Shown: one piece after another, positions 6,982 through 15,600 of the stretch
Layout of the letters: every line of letters begins with the position of its first letter
How positions within the stretch are numbered: the first letter of the stretch is position 1
Origin: Calothrix sp. NIES-2098
GTDB taxonomy: Bacteria; Cyanobacteriota; Cyanobacteriia; Cyanobacteriales; Nostocaceae
Direction: 5' to 3'
NCBI GenBank assembly: GCA_002368175.1
Contig: AP018172.1
Location: forward strand, 3,160,001-3,224,000
DNA length: 64,000 nucleotides
Position numbers and translations under genes: made by a program
The notes under the pieces: generated by a model
Databases searched by the model: none
The model's input: only the letters and a program-made list of their open reading frames with translations
What the model was told of the DNA's origin: nothing

Positions 6982-8970
6982 ATGGGACAGAATGCAACTA
7001 TAGATGCAAATTTCTTCTTAGTTTGTGGGCTGGGCAATCTGGGGCAGTATTGTGTATCTGTGCTGAAAGAATTTGGCGTCAAGGTAAATGCGATTGAAGT
7101 TGCAAATATTCCAAGATGGGAAGTCCCAGATTTACCCGATTTAGTAGACAAACTGGTAATTGGTGATTGTCGCCAACCCAAAATTTTAGAGCAGGCGGGA
7201 ATTCGGCAGTGTCGGGCTATTTTGATTGTAACTAGTGATGAGCGAGTCAATATTGCCGCCGCATTTGCAGCGCGATCGCTTAATCCCCAAATTCGCTTAG
7301 TTATTCGGTCAGCACAGGAAAATCTCAATGAATTACTCAGTCACAACCTGGGTAATTTTGTCGCTTTTGAAGCTACGCAATTACCCGCCAAAAGCTTTGC
7401 CCTTGCAGCTTTAAGCAGTGAAACCAGAGGATTTTTTACTTTGGAAAATAGTTTGCTGCGAGTAGTGAGAGTAGAGGTAGATGTTTCCCACCGTTGGGCT
7501 ACACGTTCCCAAATTCACGAAATGAATACTGCCCACCGACGAATTTTAGCTCATGCTAGAGCTGGAAATCCTCTACTAAAGTCATTCTATCAATGGGAAC
7601 CTCACACTCAAATTTTAAGAGGAGACACTGTTGCTTATATTGAAGTAAGCGATCGCCTTACTAAGCGTACAGTACAACCTGTTAGCAGTCTGAGGCAATC
7701 CTGGGGCGCAAGGATTGCTGGGATGAGATGGCAAAATCTGCGACACCAGCTAAGTCAGTTTTGGCAAGATAGTAGCCAAACCCGTCGCGTAGCTTTAGTT
7801 GGCGGTATTTTTATGGTGAGTTGGTTCTTATGCGGGACTTTGCTGTACAAGCTGCAATATCCCAAAATCAGCTTCCAAGATGCGCTGAATGTCTCTTTAG
7901 TTTTAAGCATCGGCGGCTACGACAACTTATTTGGACAGCTACAGTTACCTTTCGAGATTCCTTGGTGGCTGCATTTATTCAGTATCAGTCAGACTGTAGC
8001 GGGTACAGTTTTTGTGGGTATTCTCTATGCAATTATGACTGAACGTGTCTTAGCTGCTAAATTCCAGTTTTCTCGGCGGCGTCTCCCAGTACCCAAAGCA
8101 GATCATATAGTAATAATTGGTTTAGGCAGAGTTGGTAAGCGTGTCGCCCAGCTATTGCAAGAACTTCAACAACCTTTGGTGGGCGTTCATGCGACTGAAT
8201 TGGAAACAGATATACTCTCCACAATGCCATTAATTATTGGCAATATCAAAAATTCCCTCAGCCGAGTTAATCTTGCTACTGCTAAAAGCGTTGTTGTCGT
8301 CACCGATGATGAGGTAACTAATTTAGAAATTGCATTGATGACTCATGCTAGCAATCCTACAGCTAATTTGGTAATTCGCACCGTAGACCCGCGTTTTAGC
8401 GAAAATGTAGCTCGTCTGCTACCCTATGCTAGAGTTTTGGGCGTTTATGCTTTAGCTGCTGAAGCGTTTGTGGCGGCGGCGTTTGGTGAAAATGTTCTGA
8501 ATCTATTTCGTCTCAACGGCCAAACTACACTAGTGACTGAATATCAAATTGAAGCTGACGATACCCTCAATGGCAAATTGCTGGCTGAAATTGCTTATGG
8601 TTATGGGATCGTGCCAATTCTCCATGCCAAAGCTAGCCAATCTAGTTCTAAGTTTATGCCATCTGATGATATCAAGTTGGCTGTAGGCGATCGCCTAGTA
8701 GTTTTAGCAACCATTGAAGGATTGCAACGAGTCGAACGGGGAGCGATCGCATCGCCGCAATTACTTGTGCGAGTTGAATCTGCGCTGACATCAGAAGCAG
8801 CTTTTGAAGGAGCAGCCGTAATTTCACGGATTTCTGGTTGTGATATGCATCTAGCCAGAACACTGATGAGTCAACTGCCAGGAACTTTACAGTATCCACT
8901 CTACAAGCACCAAGCTCATCGTTTGGTGAGCGAATTGAGTAAATCGCAGGTGCAAGCTTACATAGTTTAG
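6982..8970 (+). CDS. RCK-pore-RCK ion-channel-like protein (TrkA-N domains)
   Basis: A 662-residue protein. Residues 9-150 are a TrkA-N/RCK NAD-binding fold (LVCGLGNLGQYCV, G-x-G-x-x-G). After it come a first membrane helix (about 270-292), a pore-like loop with LSIGGYDNLFG (309-319) and a second helix (about 330-355). A second RCK domain (IVIIGLGRVGKRVAQLL, from about 375) and a TrkA-C-like end follow. The layout is a two-helix channel subunit with a regulatory NAD-binding domain on each side of the membrane part. The usual K+ filter T-V-G-Y-G-D is replaced by S-I-G-G-Y-D, so selectivity is uncertain. ATG 6982 is the natural start. It is convergent with, and overlaps by 4 bp, the chrA gene. 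Confidence 0.78.
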   Translation: MGQNATIDANFFLVCGLGNLGQYCVSVLKEFGVKVNAIEVANIPRWEVPDLPDLVDKLVIGDCRQPKILEQAGIRQCRAILIVTSDERVNIAAAFAARSLNPQIRLVIRSAQENLNELLSHNLGNFVAFEATQLPAKSFALAALSSETRGFFTLENSLLRVVRVEVDVSHRWATRSQIHEMNTAHRRILAHARAGNPLLKSFYQWEPHTQILRGDTVAYIEVSDRLTKRTVQPVSSLRQSWGARIAGMRWQNLRHQLSQFWQDSSQTRRVALVGGIFMVSWFLCGTLLYKLQYPKISFQDALNVSLVLSIGGYDNLFGQLQLPFEIPWWLHLFSISQTVAGTVFVGILYAIMTERVLAAKFQFSRRRLPVPKADHIVIIGLGRVGKRVAQLLQELQQPLVGVHATELETDILSTMPLIIGNIKNSLSRVNLATAKSVVVVTDDEVTNLEIALMTHASNPTANLVIRTVDPRFSENVARLLPYARVLGVYALAAEAFVAAAFGENVLNLFRLNGQTTLVTEYQIEADDTLNGKLLAEIAYGYGIVPILHAKASQSSSKFMPSDDIKLAVGDRLVVLATIEGLQRVERGAIASPQLLVRVESALTSEAAFEGAAVISRISGCDMHLARTLMSQLPGTLQYPLYKHQAHRLVSELSKSQVQAYIV

Positions 8971-10187
8971 CTAATGAAGTTTAATAGGTGTAAGCCCAGC
9001 CCAATCGCACCGCCTGCTAGTACTAACCAGGCAGAATTGATTTTGAATCGAAATACTGCGATCGCGCTCAAAATTGCCACGATAATTGTTAACCAATCTA
9101 CCAAGGCGGCTCGTCCCAAGGTGTAGGTGACACCTGCCATTAATCCCAAAGAAGCTGCATTTACACCATCGAGAAAGCCGCTAGCCCAAGGCGATTGACG
9201 CAACTTAGGAACCCAAGGGTTAACTACCCACACCAATACAAAAGCTGGTAAGAAGATTCCAATTGTACCTGCGATCGCTCCGGCATTTCCAGCTAATAGA
9301 TACCCAATAAATGTAGCAGTCGTAAAAACCGGGCCTGGTGTAAACTGTCCAATCGCCACCGCATCTAACAGCTGTTGTGAGGTTAGCCAATGGTTGCGTT
9401 CGACTAAATCCCGTTGCAGAAATGCTAGCAATACATAACCGCTACCATAAAGAACACAGCCAATCTTGAGAAAGAAGAGAAACACGCTCACCCAACTGAC
9501 TGATGTAACTGCTGCGGCTGTAGTACCAACCTGTGCCAAAATACCCGAAAAAGGTAGGAGCAATGCACCGTTTGTCTGTCCTCTAGCTTGCCAATTCTTC
9601 ACCAACATCACGGCAATACCTAGGAGAATCAGTAGCAAAATTTCATTCAATCCGGCAAAGTAGGCCGCGATCGCCACTACTCCTGCAACGATTGTTGGTA
9701 TATCTTTGGCTGCTTTCTTACCCAGATTCCACACCGCTTGCAGCACGATCGCAATAATCACAGGCTTGATACCGTAAAGCAACCATCCTACCTGGGGAAC
9801 TGTTTGGTAGCGTGCATAAATAGCAGCTAACATCCAAACAATCACCATCGCAGGCAAAATAAAGCAACTTCCCGCAATTAGTAAGCCACGCCATCCGCCT
9901 CGCTCATAACCAATGTGAATGGCTAATTCTGTAGAGTTGGGGCCAGGAATCAAATTCGTAATTCCCAGCAGATCCAGCAGCTTCTCCCGACTCATCCACT
10001 GACGATTATTCACCACCTCATTATCCATCATGGCGATGTGGGCAGCAGGGCCACCAAAGGCGATCGCTCCCAGTCGCAAAAATACCTTCGCCAGTTCCAT
10101 TAATCGCTGCTGCTGTTGGTTGGGAGTGAGAGCGTTATAAGAAGCAGCTTCCGGTTCTTTTTGGATATCCTCAGCTTCCTGCGTCAC
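8967..10187 (-). CDS. chrA: Chromate transporter ChrA (long-chain, two CHR domains)
   Basis: A 406-residue membrane protein with two homologous CHR halves. The first carries LRLGAIAFGGPAAHIAMM (about residues 36-53) and NLIPGPNSTELAIHIG. The second has FLKIGCVLYGSGYVLLAFL (about 237-255) and QFTPGPVFTTATFIGYLLAG. About ten hydrophobic segments are visible, as in the long-chain CHR family, which exports chromate or sulfate-like oxyanions across the inner membrane by proton-coupled transport. A PadR regulator lies 87 bp upstream on the same strand with two palindromes between, so the pair is probably one regulated unit. The family call is secure; the true substrate in this organism is inferred. 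Confidence 0.9.
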   Translation of the reverse strand: MTQEAEDIQKEPEAASYNALTPNQQQQRLMELAKVFLRLGAIAFGGPAAHIAMMDNEVVNNRQWMSREKLLDLLGITNLIPGPNSTELAIHIGYERGGWRGLLIAGSCFILPAMVIVWMLAAIYARYQTVPQVGWLLYGIKPVIIAIVLQAVWNLGKKAAKDIPTIVAGVVAIAAYFAGLNEILLLILLGIAVMLVKNWQARGQTNGALLLPFSGILAQVGTTAAAVTSVSWVSVFLFFLKIGCVLYGSGYVLLAFLQRDLVERNHWLTSQQLLDAVAIGQFTPGPVFTTATFIGYLLAGNAGAIAGTIGIFLPAFVLVWVVNPWVPKLRQSPWASGFLDGVNAASLGLMAGVTYTLGRAALVDWLTIIVAILSAIAVFRFKINSAWLVLAGGAIGLGLHLLNFIS

Positions 10188-10204
10188 TGCGATGCTCCTG
10201 ATTT

Positions 10205-10244
10205 TGTCATATCCTTGACAGAACCACTATATCGGAATCCGATA
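10205..10244. promoter_or_regulatory. Two palindromes between padR and chrA
   Basis: TGTCA-N6-TGACA lies at 10205-10220 and TATCGGA-N1-TCCGATA at 10230-10244. Both are in the 87-bp gap upstream of chrA. Perfect dyads of this size next to a PadR gene are good operator candidates for PadR or another dimeric regulator. Confidence 0.5.
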
Positions 10245-10274
10245 ACGAAATTCTATATTATGAAGCACAGCGTA

Positions 10275-10580
10275 TCACTGCTCCTCGAACAATTCGCCAA
10301 ATAATTCCCGCACCTTTTGTTTGGCATCCTCTAACATCATTTTTCCCAAATCAGTAGCCTGGTAGAGTCGTCGGTTCTGCCGCCCCACTCGCTCTTCAAC
10401 AGAGTAGAGATATCCCTTGCGTTCCATATCGTGTAACATCGGGTAAAGCGTGCCAGCACTGAGTTTGTAGCCGTGACGTGCCAGTTCTTCAATAATACCT
10501 AGCCCAAAAATTGGCTCCCGAACTGCATGATGCAGAATGTGAAGCCGAATCAAACTAGAGTAGAACTCTCGACCATCCAT
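10275..10580 (-). CDS. PadR-family transcriptional regulator
   Basis: A 101-residue winged-helix protein. The family signature is clear: ILHHAVREPIFGLGIIEEL, then YKLSAGTLYPMLHDMERKGYL (recognition helix and wing) and RRLYQATDLGK. PadR proteins usually repress a nearby transporter or detoxification gene and let go when they bind an effector. Here the next gene on the strand is chrA, so it probably controls chrA and itself. It is of the short PadR-s1 type with only a brief C-terminal dimerisation helix. The start at 10580 (MDGREFYSSL) gives a full N-terminus. Confidence 0.88.
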   Translation of the reverse strand: MDGREFYSSLIRLHILHHAVREPIFGLGIIEELARHGYKLSAGTLYPMLHDMERKGYLYSVEERVGRQNRRLYQATDLGKMMLEDAKQKVRELFGELFEEQ

Positions 10581-10594
10581 CAGGCGGCAACATT

Positions 10595-10617
10595 AAGTGA
10601 AGATTTTATTTTCACTT
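10595..10617. promoter_or_regulatory. Inverted repeat upstream of padR
   Basis: AAGTGAA-N9-TTCACTT lies 15 bp before the padR start codon. It is a candidate site for autoregulation. Confidence 0.4.
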
Positions 10618-10741
10618 ATATTGAGTATCAAAATCCCACTTCTGTCTGTGTGTTTGTGTTGCTGTGGTTCCGATTTTTCACCACAAAGATACAAAGTCTT
10701 TTATGGAGGATTTTTATTGATTCAAGAGCGATCGCTCTCTC

Positions 10742-10772
10742 CATACTCATCCTACTTGTACAATTGAGTATG
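10742..10772. promoter_or_regulatory. Inverted repeat upstream of the DUF72 gene
   Basis: CATACTCA (10742-10749) and TGAGTATG (10765-10772) are perfect 8-bp arms around an inner TTGTACAA palindrome, 30 bp before the DUF72 start. It could be an operator or a transcript hairpin. Confidence 0.35.
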
Positions 10773-10801
10773 AAACACCAAAGCTTTTAGGCGCAAAGCT
10801 T

Positions 10802-11656
10802 GTGAATTTTTTTATTGGATGTGCAGTTTGGGCATATAAAGGATGGGTGGGCGAACTCTATCCCCAAGGAACTCGCACAGCTGAGTTTCTTTCCCTTTAC
10901 AGTCGGCGCTTTACGACTGTTGAGGGTAATACCACTTTCTACGCCATCCCGAATCAGGAAACTGTCACTCGTTGGGCAACAGAAACGCCCCCAGGTTTTG
11001 AATTTTGCCTGAAATTGCCGCGAGATATCACCCACCAAGGTTTGTTGCAACCTTATATTCCCGCCGCTTTAACGTTTTTAGAGGGAATGCGTCCTTTAGG
11101 CAGGCGTCTTGGCCCCATATTTGCCCAATTACCACCAAGTTACGCACCTACACTAATAGAAGATTTGGCTTCATTTCTGGAAGCTTGGCCGCACGCAGTC
11201 GCACCTCTGGCTTTAGAAGTTCGCCATCAGGATTGGTTTAAAGAACCTCATGCGAGTAAGTTGACAGCGCTGTTAGAGAAGCTGAATGTGGGCAGAGTTT
11301 TGTTAGATTCGCGCCCTATCTATAGTGGAGATGACGATCCGCAGCTAAATTCAGAACGACGCAAACCTAAATTACCAGTGCAATTTAGCGTCACAGCACC
11401 TTTTAGCTTGATTCGGTTTATCTCTCATCCTAATTTATCTGTGAATCAGCCTTTTATGGAAGAGTGGGTAACGCAGATTCAGCAGTGGTTACAGGCGGGA
11501 GTGCGAATTTATTTCTTTGTACATTGTCCGATGGAAGAGCGATCGCCCAACACCGCCCGTTACTTCCAAAAATTACTAGAACAGCGTGGCGTCGAAGTTC
11601 CGCCTCTACCTTGGAATAACCTCGATCGTCCACCCAACCAGCTGAGTTTATGGTAA
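10802..11656 (+). CDS. DUF72 family protein
   Basis: A 284-residue TIM-barrel-like protein of the DUF72/COG1801 family. Family marks: FFIGCAVWAYKGWVGELYP at the N-terminus, FTTVEGNTTFYAIPNQETVTRW, FCLKLPRDITH, LGPIFAQLPPSY, ALEVRHQDWF and YFFVHCPMEERSPNTARYF near the C-terminus. The biochemical role of the family is not established; a nuclease or glycosidase-like activity has been guessed from the fold. The start is GTG at 10802, since an ATG in frame is absent and the family begins with this strand. It is divergent from padR. Confidence 0.85.
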   Translation: MNFFIGCAVWAYKGWVGELYPQGTRTAEFLSLYSRRFTTVEGNTTFYAIPNQETVTRWATETPPGFEFCLKLPRDITHQGLLQPYIPAALTFLEGMRPLGRRLGPIFAQLPPSYAPTLIEDLASFLEAWPHAVAPLALEVRHQDWFKEPHASKLTALLEKLNVGRVLLDSRPIYSGDDDPQLNSERRKPKLPVQFSVTAPFSLIRFISHPNLSVNQPFMEEWVTQIQQWLQAGVRIYFFVHCPMEERSPNTARYFQKLLEQRGVEVPPLPWNNLDRPPNQLSLW

Positions 11657-12056
11657 GCGTGCTGATTTATTTGACATTTAAACCTATCGATGCTGTTCTC
11701 AAAAGCTAAATATGCATTAGCTTAAGTGAGGATAAATATTACCATTAAAATTGACAATTTTGATTTCCAATTTACAAACGAGCGTTATATTTTAGTTATC
11801 TAATTCAGGATTTTTTGACTTTTGCAATATATCGAATACTTACTAATTGTTAACAGAGCGATAATTGCGATCGCATACTTTTCTAATATGCCTCTAGGTT
11901 TTTTATTCTTCTGAAGACAAGGGGGGATAGCCCTCTTTGCACCAGGTTAATTTGGAGATATATATTCTAATAGTAACTAACAGCAATATATCGCTCGTTA
12001 GGCTAGAGAGCATTGAGGCAAAAACTCGGAGAGCAGTTACACCAAAGGAGGTTGAG
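11657..12056. other. Intergenic, AT-rich, nothing recognised
   Basis: About 400 bp of AT-rich DNA. A reading frame continues upstream of the next gene to 11937, but the ribosome-binding site at 12044 argues that this part is untranslated leader. No repeat or hairpin stands out. Confidence 0.5.
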
Positions 12057-12497
12057 ATGAGTCGTCTTCTTTATGAAAGCTCAGTATCATATAAAGGATA
12101 TCTCATCATTCCATTTGTTTTTGGCAAAGCCGATAATTACGAAATTTATTCATACAAATTATTGGCAGAGATTGGTGATAAAAGCAAATTTCACAAAACA
12201 GAAAATCCAGCGGGAATCTATGGCAGTACCATCAGTAATATCATTGATATTGCCAAAGAACATATCGATCAAAAATCAGACTTTGTTAGCTACAGCGATA
12301 GCTTTAAATCTCGGTATATTTACCGCCACAATTTGATTATTGTCAGCCAACAGGAGGGTAAATATTTTTACGACCATTACCCACCAGAACTTTTGAATAA
12401 TATTGCCGCACCGAAATTATTCAAATCAGAATATGAATGCTTGAGTTGGATTAGACAAGGGCTAAATGGGCAATATACAAGACTGAGAACCAGATAA
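12057..12497 (+). CDS. Hypothetical protein of 146 residues
   Basis: I do not recognise this family. A strong ribosome-binding site (AAAGGAGGT at 12044-12052) four bases before ATG 12057 sets the start, giving MSRLLYESSVSYKGYLIIPF. The protein has a short beta-rich N-terminal part (YKGYLIIPFVFGKADNYEIYSYKLLAE), a middle GIYGSTISNIIDIAKEHID helix and a C-terminal ECLSWIRQGLNGQY segment. This layout recalls small cyanobacterial proteins of unknown function. There is no signal peptide or membrane segment, so it is likely cytoplasmic. Confidence 0.6.
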   Translation: MSRLLYESSVSYKGYLIIPFVFGKADNYEIYSYKLLAEIGDKSKFHKTENPAGIYGSTISNIIDIAKEHIDQKSDFVSYSDSFKSRYIYRHNLIIVSQQEGKYFYDHYPPELLNNIAAPKLFKSEYECLSWIRQGLNGQYTRLRTR

Positions 12498-12569
12498 AAA
12501 CCTACTAGTTTTTGGACATAGGGAATTATTAACTCTTCCCTATGCCCTATTTCTAGGACAGATGGTAGC

Positions 12570-12779
12570 ACTTCGATTTTCGAGTATTCAATTGCTATTT
12601 TGCGTACTACAGTTGCTCTTTCTGAGGCTACACTTGCCATTTCGGATACTACATTTGCTATTTCCGACTACTCAATTGCTATTTTGGAGTACTCGATTGC
12701 CATTTCGGAGTCATCAATTGCCATTTTGGAGGCATCAACTGCTATTTCGGAGTACTCAATTGCTATTTCGGCAAGCACA
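12570..12779. repeat. Tandem array of ten 21-bp units (heptad repeats)
   Basis: Ten units near ATTGCTATTTCGGAGTACTCA run from 12570 to 12779 with a partial eleventh. All are exactly 21 bp but differ by several bases. One frame reads as heptapeptides such as IAISEYS and IAILEYS. No good start codon or ribosome site precedes this frame and the other plus-strand frame is also open, so I treat it as a noncoding minisatellite. It is related to the arrays at 26771 and 35665. Confidence 0.75.
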
Positions 12780-12999
12780 ATTGCTATTATCCCTTCTTCC
12801 TTCTGTCCTCTGCCTGATTTTCAAGTTAGCTATTTACGCTTTGGTGTGGAACCAAGCATGACAAAATCGCAGATATTACTGATATATCCCATTAATTTTG
12901 CGTAGAGAATAAATTCGTAGTCAGGCCTAGCTTACGGGAAGGCTGCGCGAACAGTTCTGTAATGTTGAAGCACTGAAGTGCTGATTACAAAAATTGTTC

Positions 13000-13032
13000 A
13001 GCTCCCCGACTTTTTCAAAAAGTCGGGGAGCT
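13000..13032. terminator. Perfect 16-bp-arm hairpin after the serine hydrolase gene
   Basis: AGCTCCCCGACTTTTT and its exact complement are separated by one base. The hairpin is 58 bp beyond the stop of the minus-strand gene at 13091. It may terminate that transcript; it also looks like a dispersed palindromic repeat. Confidence 0.55.
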
Positions 13033-13090
13033 ATTCTTAATAATTTGTTTGGCGAACTACTACCTTTGATCGCTAATTGGTAGAAAACCC

Positions 13091-14293
13091 TTAATCTGAT
13101 AGTGAGTTAACAAATTTATCTTTCACCAGATCTCGCAAAGACAAACCGCTTGTCCCGATGGGTGAATTTACAAACACTACTAGTTCCATGTCATTCGGGA
13201 GGAAGTAAGCAACACTTTGCTCAGTTCTGCCATTACTCCGCCACAAACCATTTTTGTTGTAAATTCTACCTACTGAAGTATTGATAACTTGATCTATACC
13301 AAAGTAATTGTCGAGCATATATTGTGCTTTTTGGGCAGAAATAATAGTGTTTCTGCGCCGTACATGGTTCATCACATTCAGCAGTTCTCTAGTTGATAAT
13401 CTCCAAGCTGCACCACCTGCAACCGAAGCTAAATCACCAGAATCCCATCCTTCCTGATTATTATGTGGAAATTGGTAAGCTAATGCATTTTTAGTGCTGG
13501 AGATAGGCTTGAAGTCAACGTTGCTCACACCAGCAGGCGTAAATACATTGGCTTGCATATAGTTTTTATAGTAGGAAAGAGTTACTAGATCCCAAACTTG
13601 GTCTTGGCTGATGGGGAAAGGTACAGGAAAGTTGGCATCTTTGCTAACGTTACCATTGATGATAGGAATCAGAATCCGGCACAAACCAAAGTTCATATTC
13701 TCATAATCATACGAACCGACATTTGTAACTCCGGCTGCAACTTTACTTTTCATAAAAGTATAATCAGAGGCAGAACTACCTGTAGTAAAGCCAGATGTAT
13801 GTGTTAGTAAATGCCGAAAGGTTATCTTGTCGATATTATTGCCTTTACTCCAGTAAGTCGGTAGATAATTAATAATTTTAGTATCGTAAGAAATTTGCTT
13901 TTCATCTAGCAGTTTAACTAAACCAACCGCAGTCAGAAACTTACTAACACTGGCAACGTGCATTCGTGTATTTTCAGTCCAACCTTGACCTTTATCGGCA
14001 GGAGTTTGCGCCCAATTCCAAATCAAATTATAAATCAGGTTGCCGTTTTGGCGAAGTTGCAGCATATAGCCAGTTACAGAGTCTTTTAAAGTATTATGCA
14101 TAGCCTTACCAAAGGCATCTACATTCAACTTAGGAGGGTTCGTAAATTCTCTATTGAGCAGTTGAACTTTATAGCTTTCTTCTTTAGGCTCATTTACCTC
14201 CTCTATTTCTATATTCTCTAAATGCTCTGGAGCAATAACGTGTGCTGCTATTTCCTCTTCTGTGAGTTCAGCAGGAATATTAGTATTTATCAT
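13091..14293 (-). CDS. Serine hydrolase, class C beta-lactamase/PBP-like fold
   Basis: A 400-residue protein with the S-x-x-K motif in HVASVSKFLTAVG (about residues 113-125), a helix bearing TFRHLLTHTSGF typical of the family, and Y-E-N in GSYDYENMNFGL (about 196-207) as the Y-x-N motif. The third KTG-type motif is not obvious; NGLWRSNGRTEQS (about 349-361) is in its place. No signal peptide is visible, so unlike most penicillin-recognising esterases it may stay in the cytoplasm. The first 35 residues are an acidic extension with ELTEEEIAAHVI, which resembles the leader part of some modified peptides. The ribosome site AGGAGA precedes ATG 14293. Substrate unknown: esterase, D-aminopeptidase or amidase are possible. 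Confidence 0.78.
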   Translation of the reverse strand: MINTNIPAELTEEEIAAHVIAPEHLENIEIEEVNEPKEESYKVQLLNREFTNPPKLNVDAFGKAMHNTLKDSVTGYMLQLRQNGNLIYNLIWNWAQTPADKGQGWTENTRMHVASVSKFLTAVGLVKLLDEKQISYDTKIINYLPTYWSKGNNIDKITFRHLLTHTSGFTTGSSASDYTFMKSKVAAGVTNVGSYDYENMNFGLCRILIPIINGNVSKDANFPVPFPISQDQVWDLVTLSYYKNYMQANVFTPAGVSNVDFKPISSTKNALAYQFPHNNQEGWDSGDLASVAGGAAWRLSTRELLNVMNHVRRRNTIISAQKAQYMLDNYFGIDQVINTSVGRIYNKNGLWRSNGRTEQSVAYFLPNDMELVVFVNSPIGTSGLSLRDLVKDKFVNSLSD

Positions 14294-14699
14294 AGGTAGT
14301 TTCTCCTGGGATTAAATGATTCAAGTCTAGTAATTTAAAGGCAAAATTATCATTCTAGAATTTAGGAATAAATTGCTAACAATAGAACTTAAGCAATTAT
14401 TCAAAAGCTACAGAACGTTTAACGTTAATGATGCTGACAATAAAAAAATAACTTCCTTGAAAGTAGTTTTATTGTTTGCCTGTGCGTTGCCTCTGTATTT
14501 ATTAATCACTGTGCTCTAGATTAATTACGCAAAATAACATTCAGTTCTGAAAAATTCTTGAATTTGAATGTTTTGCGATCGGGTAAAGCCTAGTCTCAAT
14601 GATTAAAATGAAAACTAGCTATGTCTACGACGGGCTACACCTACGCACATCAGTACCTAGCCTTCAAAACTTTCCAGAAACCACTACTTATTAGGTACA
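14294..14699. other. Intergenic, only dispersed repeat words
   Basis: About 400 AT-rich bases upstream of the serine hydrolase gene. Near 14617-14645 is a TACGACGGGCTACACCTACG word, a dispersed repeat that also appears inside the kinase gene near 60345. Nothing else is recognised. Confidence 0.4.
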
Positions 14700-14834
14700 G
14701 TTCTCCACACAGTCATTGAGTTTGGTGTAAGGCACAATAATAAGTGGGTCTGCAAATGGTATGCTCAGATCCACCTTATAGAAGAAGCAAATATATTTGG
14801 CAAACCGCTTTGGAGAAACAAACCAAAGCGGTTT
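14700..14834 (+). ncRNA. Candidate small RNA ending in a terminator-like hairpin
   Basis: A stem GTGGGTCTG/CAGATCCAC (14744-14752 with 14766-14774) is followed by a perfect 12-bp stem AAACCGCTTTGG/CCAAAGCGGTTT (14802-14813 with 14823-14834) and ATTGTTT. No gene ends just upstream on the plus strand, so the terminator-like hairpin has no obvious owner except a short transcript. No known cyanobacterial sRNA motif was recognised. The 5' boundary is a guess. Confidence 0.3.
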
Positions 14835-14998
14835 ATTGTTTAGTCTGAATTCTGCCCTAATTAATTATCCTTTCACTCAGATTGCATATTTTTACTTTAC
14901 AGGAGTTATCAAAACAAAATTTGGGAATAATCTCCACAGTGGAGAAATTGCATCTCCCGCATTTGCTATGAGAGAACCACAAGCACAAGGAAAGCATC

Positions 14999-15559
14999 AT
15001 GAAGCACGGTAAGAAACCACCTCGTCAAAATTCTTCCACTTCTTGGAAATGGTTAGCACGAGGTTTACGACGCGGCGCAGATGAATTAGTGAAGTGGAGC
15101 GAACAACAAATCGAAAATGAAAAGCGAGAGGTTGCTAACGCTCAATTTCCTTGGCTAGCAATAGCTGGATTATTGATTATTTATCTGCTTACAGGTGCTT
15201 TACTCAGGCTAGCTGTAAGTATATGGGGTTGGGGCTGGATGTTGTGGATTTTAGCAATTGGGTTATCCCTATTACTGAACGCTACAGCACTTGCAGAGTG
15301 GACATTTATAGATGATTTCATAGCAGATAGCTTTTTCCTAAGTCTGATTGTAGGATCGCTGTGGGATGCGATCGCTCTGCCTTGGCATAAAACTACTGAA
15401 GGTCTTAATGCTATCTTTCGATGTTGGATTTTTAGCGCTTTCCAAAGCAACTGGCTATCAGATATCTTACGACAACTTGTGCCACTATACTGCTTTATTA
15501 TGCTAGTTCTTATAGAAGGGCTAGGACTTTGCTTAGGATATCAATTGGCTAAGTTTTAA
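14999..15559 (+). CDS. Hypothetical membrane protein, 186 residues
   Basis: A basic, polar N-terminal 50 residues (HGKKPPRQNSSTSWKWLARG) is followed by about four hydrophobic helices: FPWLAIAGLLIIYLLTGALL, GWGWMLWILAIGLSLLL, FFLSLIVGSLWDAIALPW and YCFIMLVLIEGLGLCLG. I do not recognise the family. GGAAAGC before ATG 14999 is a fair ribosome site. No neighbours on the same strand suggest a role. Confidence 0.6.
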   Translation: MKHGKKPPRQNSSTSWKWLARGLRRGADELVKWSEQQIENEKREVANAQFPWLAIAGLLIIYLLTGALLRLAVSIWGWGWMLWILAIGLSLLLNATALAEWTFIDDFIADSFFLSLIVGSLWDAIALPWHKTTEGLNAIFRCWIFSAFQSNWLSDILRQLVPLYCFIMLVLIEGLGLCLGYQLAKF

Positions 15560-15600
15560 CTTAAGCTTTCACGAGTATATTAACAAAAGTATTATTAGAT

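Noticed and set aside
12562..12905. Two plus-strand frames over the 12.6-kb array
   Set aside because: Same reason: repeat-driven openness, with no start signals and an odd composition.
14797..15012. 71-codon frame over the candidate small RNA
   Set aside because: It starts at TTG within the hairpin region and has no protein-like features.
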